Assembly: GCA_002239045.1 (NCBI GenBank)
Contig: MPNN01000014.1
Location: forward strand, 1 to 50,375
Reading direction: 5' to 3'
DNA from: SAR202 cluster bacterium bin127
Lineage (GTDB): Bacteria > Chloroflexota > Dehalococcoidia > Lucifugimonadales > Lucifugimonadaceae
DNA: 50,375 bases
The translations under genes and the position numbers were made by a program. The notes under the pieces were generated by a model that saw only the letters and a list, made by a program, of their open reading frames with translations, was not told where the DNA came from and ran no database searches. The number at the start of each line of letters is the position of its first letter. Position 1 is the stretch's first letter. Below, piece after piece: positions 43,488 through 50,375 of the stretch.

Positions 43488-44255
43488 TTAATTCGAGTGG
43501 GCTTTGACCGAGTTCATGAAATTCGTAGCGCCTTGGCTCAACCACGGTCCGACGCTCGTCAAAAGGAATTTGGCTCCCAAGCCTAGGTAGCGTGGGATTT
43601 CAGATTCTGCGCATGTGGCTCCGGAGTTGCGGCCTGCGGCCTCGATGCGGCGGAAGGCGTCGTTCATGGTCTCAACCACCTCGGGATGTCCAATGTCACC
43701 GGTGTGTCCCATTGAAGCGGCGAAGTCGCTCGGGGCAACGAAAAATACGTCGATGTTGTCGATCTCTAGGATCTCGTCGAGGTTTTGATAGGCGATGATG
43801 TCTTCGATGAGGATCACCAGCAGGGAATGGTCGTCGGCAACCTGCATGTAGTTCGCCACGCCGTGTCCTTGTCGACTGGTGTACGCCCCGCGCTTGCCGA
43901 TGGGCGGGAACTTGCCGCCGTCGACGACGTTCCGCGCTTCGGCGGCTGTGTTGACATGCGGTACCACGATGCCTTGAGCGCCGCAGTCGAGTGTGCGGTA
44001 AATCAGGCCTTGCGAATTTTCGTTGATGCGGCAAACCGGCGTTAAGCCCCATAGGTCGCAGGCGCGGGTCAGGTTTCCCAAGGTGGACGCGTCGATTCCG
44101 CCGTGCTCGCCTTCCAACCAGACACCAGCGATGCCGTTTGCGTTAGCGGCAGGGCCGAATGCGTCGATGTCGTCAGGGCTGGTAAAACCTCCAACGACGA
44201 TCGCCACTTCACCAGCGGCTAGTTGTTCTTTGGCGCGATTGGGTCTCAGGTTCAT
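43488..44255 (-). CDS. HpcH/HpaI aldolase family protein, copy 2
   Basis: 255 residues, co-linear with copy 1 over the whole length. Same motifs: IAGVWLEGEHGGIDASTLGNLTRACDLWGLTPVCRINENSQGLIYRTLDCGAQGIVVPHVNTAAEARNVVDGGKFPPIGKRGAYTSRQG, and DNIDVFFVAPSDFAASMGHTG. Copy 2 has APSDF where copies 1 and 3 have APGDF. It starts MNLRPNRAKEQ, with GAGAG upstream. The 68-base gap to copy 1 is enough for separate ribosome sites. Confidence 0.9.
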   Translation of the reverse strand: MNLRPNRAKEQLAAGEVAIVVGGFTSPDDIDAFGPAANANGIAGVWLEGEHGGIDASTLGNLTRACDLWGLTPVCRINENSQGLIYRTLDCGAQGIVVPHVNTAAEARNVVDGGKFPPIGKRGAYTSRQGHGVANYMQVADDHSLLVILIEDIIAYQNLDEILEIDNIDVFFVAPSDFAASMGHTGDIGHPEVVETMNDAFRRIEAAGRNSGATCAESEIPRYLGLGAKFLLTSVGPWLSQGATNFMNSVKAHSN

Positions 44256-44391
44256 TTCTCGACTCTCTTTCCATCAATACATAGTGCCACAATGTTCGGC
44301 ATTTCTGGTGTGGGGCAGCACACCTTCACATCGGACCCCCTCTTAGTCTCCCATTGAAAAGGGGAGGGATGTCGTGGATGGAGAGGGGATT

Positions 44392-45165
44392 TCAGTAGCG
44401 GTTGACGATGTTCATGAAACTGCCAGCACCTTCGTCCAACCACTCCGATGTGGTGGTCAAGAAAAACTTGGCGCCAAGGTCCAGGTAGCGTTGGAGGCCC
44501 GCCTTGCCACAGGTCGCACCGGCGATGCGACCGGCCGACTGGATGCGGCGGAAGGTATCTTCCATGGTTTCGGCAACCTCAGGGATGTTGGCTACCTGAT
44601 CCCAGATGCCCTTGTGTCCCATCGATGCGGCGAAATCGCCTGGAGCGACGAAGAAGATGTCGATATTGTCGACCTCAAGGATTTCGTCGAGGTTTTGGTA
44701 GGCAATGATGTCTTCGATGAAAACGATCAGCAACGAGTGGTCGTCGGCCAGCTCCATGTAGTTTGGTACGCCGTGCCCTTGTCGACTGGCGTAGTTTCCT
44801 CGCCTGCCGATGGGAGGGAACTTCCCGCCGAGGACGACGTTTTGCGCTTCTGCGGCGGTATTGACGTGGGGGACGGCGATCGCCTGGGCTCCGCAATCGA
44901 GTGTGCGGTAGATCAATCCTTGCGAATTTTCATTGATCCGGACCACCGGAGTCAGACCCCAGAGGTCGCAGGCGCGCGTCAGGTTACCGAGATTGGCGTG
45001 ATCGACGCCGGCATGCTCTCCCTCCAGCCATACCGCGTCGATACCGTTTGCGTTCGCGATCGGGCCAAAAGCGTCGATGTCGTCGGGGTGGGTGAAGCCG
45101 ACTACTGATACAGCCACCTCGCCGGCGTATATTTTTTCTTTTACGCGATTAGGTCTTAGTTGCAT
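44392..45165 (-). CDS. HpcH/HpaI aldolase family protein, copy 3
   Basis: 257 residues from the ATG at 45165 (MQLRPNRVKEKIYAGEVAVSVVGFTHPDDIDAFGP), chosen because copies 1 and 2 start at the equivalent residue. It matches them throughout (IDAVWLEGEHAGVDHANLGNLTRACDLWGLTPVVRINENSQGLIYRTLDCGAQAIAVPHVNTAAEAQNVVLGGKFPPIGRRGNYASRQG). Copy 3 has a short insertion near DQVANIPEVAETMED. It is the first of three tandem paralogues on this strand. Confidence 0.9.
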   Translation of the reverse strand: MQLRPNRVKEKIYAGEVAVSVVGFTHPDDIDAFGPIANANGIDAVWLEGEHAGVDHANLGNLTRACDLWGLTPVVRINENSQGLIYRTLDCGAQAIAVPHVNTAAEAQNVVLGGKFPPIGRRGNYASRQGHGVPNYMELADDHSLLIVFIEDIIAYQNLDEILEVDNIDIFFVAPGDFAASMGHKGIWDQVANIPEVAETMEDTFRRIQSAGRIAGATCGKAGLQRYLDLGAKFFLTTTSEWLDEGAGSFMNIVNRY

Positions 45166-45302
45166 GTCGCCCAACGCCCTCCATCTGTGCGTAGCGGTCG
45201 CTTGTCTGTTATGCGAGATCCGTCCCACGCGACTATGCGATTTTACTGGGATTCCCGGTTGTGCGGGAGGCTAACTAAGATCCAGAGGAAATGATGTGAC
45301 CT

Positions 45303-45902
45303 TCAGCGATTTTTGGGGCGGTAGTCCGTTGGGTCAAAGCAGGAGTCGTAGGTGGATTGGTCTATTTGAACCCAGTTGGTATTGGGGACTCCTCTTTTAG
45401 AAGAACTGCCCGGCCCGAACGGGAATGCAGATTCGATCTCGATATTTCGTCCTTGGGTGTTGGCAATGGATTTCGCTAATCTGGCTGCCGGTCCAAAGTC
45501 CCAATCCTGACTTACGATGATTGCGCAATCGTACCTGGCCTCATGAGTCGCTTGGACTAAGTCGATTGCCAAGCTAACATCGACTCCCTTCTCCTGCAAA
45601 CCACGACTTACGCGCCCCCGGTAAACGTAGATACCTTGTTGTCTAAGATTTCGCAGTTTGTTATTCCAAAATTCGTACCACCGTCGTTCCTTTCCTCCGA
45701 ATCGAGGATTAGGGACGCCGGTGTAAAAACGTATCTCGACTAGCCGGCGATCCGGAAGCCTGTTGGTAAGCGCGTTGGCCAATTTTCGAACGTCGTAACT
45801 TGGCCAATCGTATGGGGTATGGACCCGTGCACCCTGCGTCGTCCAAGCAGATTTCGCCAGATGAAAGAGATTTTGACCGTCTATGAGGACTATGGCTCGC
45901 AT
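45303..45902 (-). CDS. NYN-domain protein
   Basis: 199 residues from the ATG at 45902. MRAIVLIDGQNLFHLAK is the NYN start with its first Asp. QEKGVDVSLAIDLVQATHEARYDCAIIVSQDWDFGPAARLAKSIA supplies the other acidic residues (DVSLAIDL, QDWDFGPA). Metal-dependent RNase fold, target unknown. A terminator-like hairpin lies in the leader, and the U-run ends three bases before the ATG, leaving no Shine-Dalgarno sequence. It is a distant relative of the NYN protein at 37978. Confidence 0.87.
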   Translation of the reverse strand: MRAIVLIDGQNLFHLAKSAWTTQGARVHTPYDWPSYDVRKLANALTNRLPDRRLVEIRFYTGVPNPRFGGKERRWYEFWNNKLRNLRQQGIYVYRGRVSRGLQEKGVDVSLAIDLVQATHEARYDCAIIVSQDWDFGPAARLAKSIANTQGRNIEIESAFPFGPGSSSKRGVPNTNWVQIDQSTYDSCFDPTDYRPKNR

Positions 45903-45905
45903 CAC

Positions 45906-45957
45906 AAAAAAACACCCGCCCAGGGAAGTAGCTATTAAGCTACAACGGCCGGGCGGG
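45906..45957 (-). terminator. Terminator-like hairpin in the NYN gene leader
   Basis: On the minus strand CCCGCCC (45957-45951) pairs with GGGCGGG (45921-45915), with an inner GTAGCT/AGCTAC hairpin (45943-45938 / 45933-45928, loop TAAT). Seven T residues follow (45912-45906), just before the ATG at 45902. It could attenuate the gene or end a short RNA. Confidence 0.7.
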
Positions 45958-45971
45958 GACGAATTAACTAC

Positions 45972-46000
45972 AGGATACCACGAAGGATGAGATGTTGCAA
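45972..46000 (-). promoter_or_regulatory. Promoter upstream of the leader hairpin
   Basis: On the minus strand TTGCAA (46000-45995), 17 bases, then TATCCT (45977-45972). Transcription would start near 45965, so the leader is about 60 bases and consists almost entirely of the hairpin. Confidence 0.45.
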
Positions 46001-46152
46001 CTGCTCGGGGCGTCTCGAATCGGGCACATGGGGGAAGTCGAACCGATGCAAATTCCGTTCCCGCGACCAACACCATCCGTCGATTTGCATGACTTAAACT
46101 ACTACATCGAACGTTGCTGTTCGAAGCGAACCGATCCGAGAGGTAAAGCGAG

Positions 46153-47247
46153 ATGCTAGAGCGATTCAAGGTACCAGAGGCTGACCGGGTGTATGTGATG
46201 CCGGAGAAGATGCATCGCGTTACCAAGGACATCTTCTTGAAGATCGGGTTGGATGATGACGGGGCGCAGGATTCGACTGACGTGTTGCTCGGGAATGACC
46301 TCAGAGGCAACGAGTCTCATGGCGTGTCGAATGGTTTGAGGGGGTATGTGCGGAGTTATGCGGAAGGTTCATTGAACCCGGCGACGGAGTGGGAAGTCGT
46401 GCGTGAGACTAGCACGACGGCGAACATTGACGCTAAACATGCTCTAGGGGTGCACGTCGGTCCGAAGGCGATGGATATGGCGATCGATAAGGCGCAGCAG
46501 CATGGCGTCGGTGTGGTGACGGTGTTCAATACTGGGCACTTGGCGGGTTGCAGCCACTATGTGTATCAGGCGATTGAGGCGGGGATGATCGGGCACACGA
46601 TGACCGCTGGTGGGGCGGGCATCACGATCCCGACTTGGGGTTCGCGTCCGTTTTTGGGAACAAATCCCTTGGCGTATGGTGCTCCTGCACGGACGATGCC
46701 GCCGTACATGTTGGACGTTGCGACTACTCAGGTGGCGGCGAACAAGATTTGGTTGTTGCAACGGACTGGTGCGACGGTTTTGCCGGGTTGGATCACGGAC
46801 GAGAACTACGAACCTGAGCTTGAAGAAACGCCGGCACCTGGTCCGGAGTCGCGAGGCAAGTATGGGATGTTGCCGATTGGTGGGACGCGTGAGAACGGTT
46901 CGCACAAAGGGTTTGGGCTTGGATTGATGAACGAGATCTTTTGCAACGAGTTGACGGGTCTCGGTCCGGGTCCGTTGAACCCGCATCAGGGCGGACACTT
47001 CTTCGTTGCGTATGACATCGAGGCGTTCACCGACAAAGAAAAGTTCCTTGACGATATGGATGAGTTGCTGAAGGCGGTGGCTGAGCATCCACCTGGGAAG
47101 GGGCACGACCGGGTTGTATATCCGGGGCTGTTGGAGGCCGAGGAGATTGAGAAGCGTCAGAAGTCGGGCATCCCGTACCACACCGAGGTAATCGAATGGT
47201 TCGAGGGACACTGCGCCGAAGTTGGGGTGGAGTGTGATTTGAGGTAG
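46153..47247 (+). CDS. Ldh family NAD(P)-dependent oxidoreductase
   Basis: 364 residues of the malate / L-lactate / ureidoglycolate dehydrogenase type. Motifs: DLRGNESHGVSNGLRGYV with the substrate-binding Arg/His, HALGVHVGPKAMDMAIDKAQQHGVGVVTVFNTGHLAGCSHYVYQAIEAGMIGHTM, RPFLGTNPLAYGAP, and GSHKGFGLGLMNEIFCNELTG. It reduces or oxidises 2-hydroxy acids; the substrate is unknown. GAGAGG lies nine bases upstream of the ATG. It is followed by a hydroxyacid dehydrogenase. Confidence 0.9.
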   Translation: MLERFKVPEADRVYVMPEKMHRVTKDIFLKIGLDDDGAQDSTDVLLGNDLRGNESHGVSNGLRGYVRSYAEGSLNPATEWEVVRETSTTANIDAKHALGVHVGPKAMDMAIDKAQQHGVGVVTVFNTGHLAGCSHYVYQAIEAGMIGHTMTAGGAGITIPTWGSRPFLGTNPLAYGAPARTMPPYMLDVATTQVAANKIWLLQRTGATVLPGWITDENYEPELEETPAPGPESRGKYGMLPIGGTRENGSHKGFGLGLMNEIFCNELTGLGPGPLNPHQGGHFFVAYDIEAFTDKEKFLDDMDELLKAVAEHPPGKGHDRVVYPGLLEAEEIEKRQKSGIPYHTEVIEWFEGHCAEVGVECDLR

Positions 47248-47283
47248 AGGTTTCGTCGACTTGCAAAATAGGATGTGAAGCCA

Positions 47284-48258
47284 ATGCCCTCCCCCATCAA
47301 GTTTGTTTTTATGCCGCCGCAGGATGAGTTGACGCGGTGGTTTGCACGTCGCCTCGCCGATTCGATGGCGGAGTATGAGGTGGTGTTGCCGGCGAATGAT
47401 GCGGAGGCGGCGCGAGAGATTGTTGATGCGGATGGGGCATTTGGTTGGGTTTCGCCGGAGATGTTGCCCTCGGCTCGGAAGTTGAGGTGGTTGCAGAATC
47501 CGGATGCGGGTCCGTTTTTCGGGTATTACTACGAGGAGTTGGTTAAGCATCCTTGTGTGATTTCGAATCCGAGGGGTATCTATTTCGACCACATCAGTCA
47601 TCACATCATGATGTTCGTGCTGGCGTTGTCGAGGGGTTTGCCTTGGTATGTGGACGCGCAACGGGAAGGTCGGTGGGAGAAGGATGCTCGGATGTCGGAG
47701 TATGTGAGTTTGGGCGACGCGACGGCGTTGATCAATGGTGTTGGCGGGATCGGTGCGGAGGCGGCCCGGCTGTGCGGAGCTTTTGGGATGCGGGTGATCG
47801 GGTTGGAGCCGCGGGTTGAACGGGAGGTCTGGGGTGCTGAGATTCATCCGCCGGAGGAGATTGATCGTTGGCTGCCTGAGGCGGATTTTGTGATTTCGAC
47901 GGTGCCGCACACTCCGGAGACGGAGGGTATGTTCAATGCGGAGCGGTTCGGGTTGATGAAGTCGACGGCGTACTTCATCAATGTGGGGCGAGGGATGGTT
48001 TGCAAGATCGATGATTTGGCAAACGCGATCGAGTCTGGGGAGATTGCGGGTTGCGGGTTGGACGTTTACGAGATCGAGCCGTTACCGTCGGAGCACAAGT
48101 TGTGGAGATTGCCGAATGTTTTGATGACACCGCATGTGGCGGTCCGGGATGCAGGCGATATTCCGGAGCGAAGGTTCCAAATCATTTTGGAAAATGCTCG
48201 GCGTTTCGCACGGGGTGAAGAGTTGATGAATGTGGTGGACAAGGAACGGTGGTACTAG
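47284..48258 (+). CDS. D-isomer-specific 2-hydroxyacid dehydrogenase
   Basis: 324 residues from the ATG at 47284; a GTG three codons upstream is less likely. Rossmann motif NGVGGIGAEAARLCGAFGMRVIGLEPR, then ADFVISTVPHTPETEGMF, INVGRGMVCKIDDLANAIESGEIAGCGLDVYEIEPLP with the catalytic Arg and Glu, and LMTPHVAV with the catalytic His. Together with the preceding Ldh-type enzyme it suggests interconversion of hydroxy and keto acids, perhaps feeding the aldolases, an inference. Confidence 0.93.
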   Translation: MPSPIKFVFMPPQDELTRWFARRLADSMAEYEVVLPANDAEAAREIVDADGAFGWVSPEMLPSARKLRWLQNPDAGPFFGYYYEELVKHPCVISNPRGIYFDHISHHIMMFVLALSRGLPWYVDAQREGRWEKDARMSEYVSLGDATALINGVGGIGAEAARLCGAFGMRVIGLEPRVEREVWGAEIHPPEEIDRWLPEADFVISTVPHTPETEGMFNAERFGLMKSTAYFINVGRGMVCKIDDLANAIESGEIAGCGLDVYEIEPLPSEHKLWRLPNVLMTPHVAVRDAGDIPERRFQIILENARRFARGEELMNVVDKERWY

Positions 48259-48311
48259 GTCGGGCGCGGGGAGGTTCGATGGTTGGCTTATGGGTTGCTA
48301 ATGCCCGCCCC

Positions 48312-48409
48312 CGTCATTCCGGCGAAAGCCGGAATCCAGAGGGGCGGCGCGGGAGGGGGTAATGGCGTGCTTTGTTTTTCTCTGGATACCCGCGTGCGCG
48401 GGTATGACG
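48312..48409. repeat. Pair of REP-like palindromes in opposite orientation
   Basis: First: CGTCATTCCGGCGAAAGCCG plus GAATCCAGAG (48312-48341). Second, inverted: CTCTGGATACCCGCGTGCGC plus GGGTATGACG (48380-48409). The pair forms a larger inverted structure at the junction of two convergent genes, a place where REP pairs often end transcripts. Confidence 0.75.
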
Positions 48410-48423
48410 TAGGGCGCCGGGGC

Positions 48424-50375
48424 TCACTTGGTGGCGGTGCGGATGGGGGTTCGCTCGCCTTTGCCTTCTTCGTTGACGGCTCGGACCCAGATCAGGTACT
48501 CCGTCGCTCGGTTTAGTCGGCGGAACTTGACCGTCGTCTTGTTGGCGTTGGGGGTAAGGGTGTGTCCGTTGCCGCCGCCTACCGGCTTGATGTGGGCGAT
48601 GTATCCCGTCGGGACTCCACCGTCGGTCGGGGCTTCCCACGAGACGGTGATGTTGGTGTTGCGAGGTTGGACGGTGAGGTTGGTCACGGCTCCGGGGAGC
48701 TGTGCCGCCTGCTGTTGCAGCTGGGGTTCCTGCTCGGTTTCGGATTCGATCTGCTGGGGGTCGACCGGCTCCGGCTGGGCGGGGGCGTTAACGGTTACGT
48801 CGAACGCGTCGGTCGCGGTGTTGCCGTCGGAGTCTTGTGCGGTGACGGTGATGGTCGCGGTGCCTTCGGACACCCCGGACACCGTGAGCGTGGATTGGTC
48901 GGCGGATACTGAGACGGTGGCTTTGCCCTCGTCGGACGATGCGGCGGTGATCGTCAGGCTGTCGCCGTCGCCGTCGTCGAACACTCCCGACAAGGAGATG
49001 ATGCGGCTGTCTTCGGCTTCCAATCCAGTGATGTCGGCGATGGCCGAGGCTGACACCGGCGCGGCCTTGATGGTTACGTTGAAGGCGTCATCGACCGATC
49101 CGCCGTTGCCGTCGTTGGCGTTTACCGTAATGGTGGCGGTGCCGCGGCTCTTGGCCGTCACCGTGAACATCGAGTAGCCGGCAGCCACGGAGACGGTCGC
49201 CACGCTCTTGTCCGACGAGCTGGCCGTGACCCTCAGGTCGTCGCCGTCGGCGTCATCGAACACGCCGGACAGGGAGACCTGGCTCGTGCCGCTCTCATTC
49301 ACGATGATCACATCGGCGATGGCGCTGGACACCGTGGGCATCTGGTTGGACGGCGCGGACACGGTTACGTCGAAGGCGTCGCTGACGGTGTTGCCGTCGG
49401 CGTCGCGGGCCGTAACCGTGATGGTCGCCGAGCCTTCCGCCACCGCTGACACCGTGAGCGCGGACTGGTCGGATGCCACCGACACCGTGGACTTGGCTTC
49501 GTCCGAAGATGACGCCGTGATGGTCAGGGCGTCGCCGTCGGCGTCACTGAAAACTCCGGAGAGCGAGATGCTGCGGCTCGTCCCCGCCTCAAGTTCGCTG
49601 ACATCGGCGATCGGCGCAGCCACGGCCAGCTCCGGCCGCGCTTGGCGCGTCACTGTCACCGTGTAGGTCTTCCGCGCTCCCGATTGGGCAACCGCCGCCA
49701 CGATGAGCGTGTTCTCGCCAGCCTCCAGCGCGACCGCCGGTCCCGTTTCGCCGCTCCTCACCGCCTCAAGATTCGAACCGGCGCCCGTCCTCATCGTCGT
49801 GCCGGGCTCCGCCGCCGTTGGCGCAAGCCGCGCGTGCGTCGTCGCGTAGGGCACGGTGACCGCATATTCCGTCGTCTCCGCCTCGAACTCGCCGATGCCC
49901 AACGCCGACCACGGCCCGCCGGCCCCTGCCGCGCCCTCGACCGTCAGCGCGCTCAAGTCCGCCTCGTCGTTCAGGATGACCACCGAAGCATCGCCGCCAA
50001 GATAAGCGATGCGCGCACCCGCCGACGGGTTCGAGATCTCGAAACGGAAGTTCTCGTCGCTGTCTTCCACGGTGTCGTTGACGATGGGCACGAACACGAG
50101 CTTCCGCGTCTCGCCCGGCGCGAAGGTCAGCGTGCCGGACGTCGTCGTGTAGTCCGCCGGCGCCGTCGCCGGTTGACTGTTGGGAATCTTGATCCATCTA
50201 TCCAATCCGCCGCCGTTGGGCCTCCACCGCGGCTTGTACTGGGTCGATACCGTTCCGTCCTTCGTGGTGTAGTCCACCGTGAACGAGTGGGCCGCCGCCG
50301 CTGTGCCCAGATGCACCACGAATTGCGCTCCGCTGTCGCGGTCCTCGTGGACCACGAAGCTGGGGGGACCCATCG
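48424..50375 (-). CDS. Multidomain surface protein, 5' end beyond window
   Basis: At least 649 residues; the frame stays open to the right edge, and the ATG at 50373 lies within an apparent Calx-beta domain, so the true start is probably outside. Domains in order: Calx-beta (about 1-135) with an unusual 27-residue insert (residues 42-68), a cadherin-like beta-sandwich (about 139-243), three near-identical Ig-like repeats (246-339, 344-436, 437-530; each contains LSGVFxDxDGDxLxxTASSSD), a Gln/Glu/Pro-rich linker (531-560) and a fibronectin type III domain (561-648). It is an extracellular adhesion-type protein. GC content rises toward the edge. Confidence 0.85.
   Translation of the reverse strand, partial: MGPPSFVVHEDRDSGAQFVVHLGTAAAAHSFTVDYTTKDGTVSTQYKPRWRPNGGGLDRWIKIPNSQPATAPADYTTTSGTLTFAPGETRKLVFVPIVNDTVEDSDENFRFEISNPSAGARIAYLGGDASVVILNDEADLSALTVEGAAGAGGPWSALGIGEFEAETTEYAVTVPYATTHARLAPTAAEPGTTMRTGAGSNLEAVRSGETGPAVALEAGENTLIVAAVAQSGARKTYTVTVTRQARPELAVAAPIADVSELEAGTSRSISLSGVFSDADGDALTITASSSDEAKSTVSVASDQSALTVSAVAEGSATITVTARDADGNTVSDAFDVTVSAPSNQMPTVSSAIADVIIVNESGTSQVSLSGVFDDADGDDLRVTASSSDKSVATVSVAAGYSMFTVTAKSRGTATITVNANDGNGGSVDDAFNVTIKAAPVSASAIADITGLEAEDSRIISLSGVFDDGDGDSLTITAASSDEGKATVSVSADQSTLTVSGVSEGTATITVTAQDSDGNTATDAFDVTVNAPAQPEPVDPQQIESETEQEPQLQQQAAQLPGAVTNLTVQPRNTNITVSWEAPTDGGVPTGYIAHIKPVGGGNGHTLTPNANKTTVKFRRLNRATEYLIWVRAVNEEGKGERTPIRTATK

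Noticed and set aside
46444..47910. A 488-codon minus-strand frame
   Set aside because: It crosses two well-supported plus-strand genes and has shadow composition (Arg, His and Pro rich).
1..50375. CRISPR array, rRNA operon, IS element or prophage
   Set aside because: I saw no spaced direct repeats, no rRNA-like sequence, and no transposase or integrase motifs anywhere in the window.

Overview
The window reads as a bacterial chromosome segment of moderately high GC content. The gene content points to a free-living, aerobic heterotroph of Chloroflexota type: an IleRS with the unusual HHAW signature, a caa3-type oxidase, an enolase-superfamily dehydratase plus a decayed one, a sulfatase, an electron-transfer flavoprotein pair and three paralogous HpcH/HpaI aldolases. 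SAR202-like Chloroflexota are the closest match I can think of. That is an inference from gene content; no rRNA or other phylogenetic marker was analysed.

Layout. 1-9.1 kb: the end of a glycoside-hydrolase-like gene coupled to a HEPN/PaREP1 protein (minus), ileS (plus), a single-Cache protein, a nucleobase permease with an added cytosolic domain, an enolase-superfamily pseudogene, a secreted protein and a matrixin-like protease. 9.1-13.6 kb: a DUF1800 / NHL propeller / DUF1501 cassette behind an extended -10 promoter and a 24-bp tandem repeat, then a SnoaL-like gene and a terminator. 13.6-14.6 kb: a vapBC module and two tRNAs. 14.7-19.3 kb (minus): rdgB, moaA, a protein with three RNase H folds, and an RNase HI-MoaC fusion. 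19.5-25.2 kb (plus): the caa3 operon coxB-ctaD-ctaE-ctaF-ctaG. 25.5-27 kb: tRNA-Val(UAC), a GC-rich toroid protein, and a second partial copy of the tRNA. 27-29 kb: RNase D and a DUF6226-like protein.

29-36.4 kb (minus) is a catabolic block: etfB-etfA-sulfatase-aminotransferase, then a CoA-transferase B subunit followed by an enolase-superfamily dehydratase. 36.4-41.8 kb holds a structured non-coding stretch, a peroxiredoxin whose peroxidatic residue is encoded by an in-frame UGA followed at once by a hairpin (a probable selenoprotein), a NYN-domain protein, gamma-glutamyltranspeptidase, a deoxyribosyltransferase-like protein, a 50-residue double-glycine leader peptide with its own promoter, and tRNA-Ala. 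41.9-48.3 kb: an FKBP lipoprotein, three tandem aldolases, a second NYN protein with a terminator in its leader, and two dehydrogenases. The right edge is the C-terminal part of a multidomain surface protein.

The most notable points are the UGA-containing peroxiredoxin with its SECIS-like hairpin, the RNase HI-MoaC fusion beside a triple RNase H-fold protein, and the orphan double-glycine, proline-rich peptide. None of these is obvious from ordinary gene calling.
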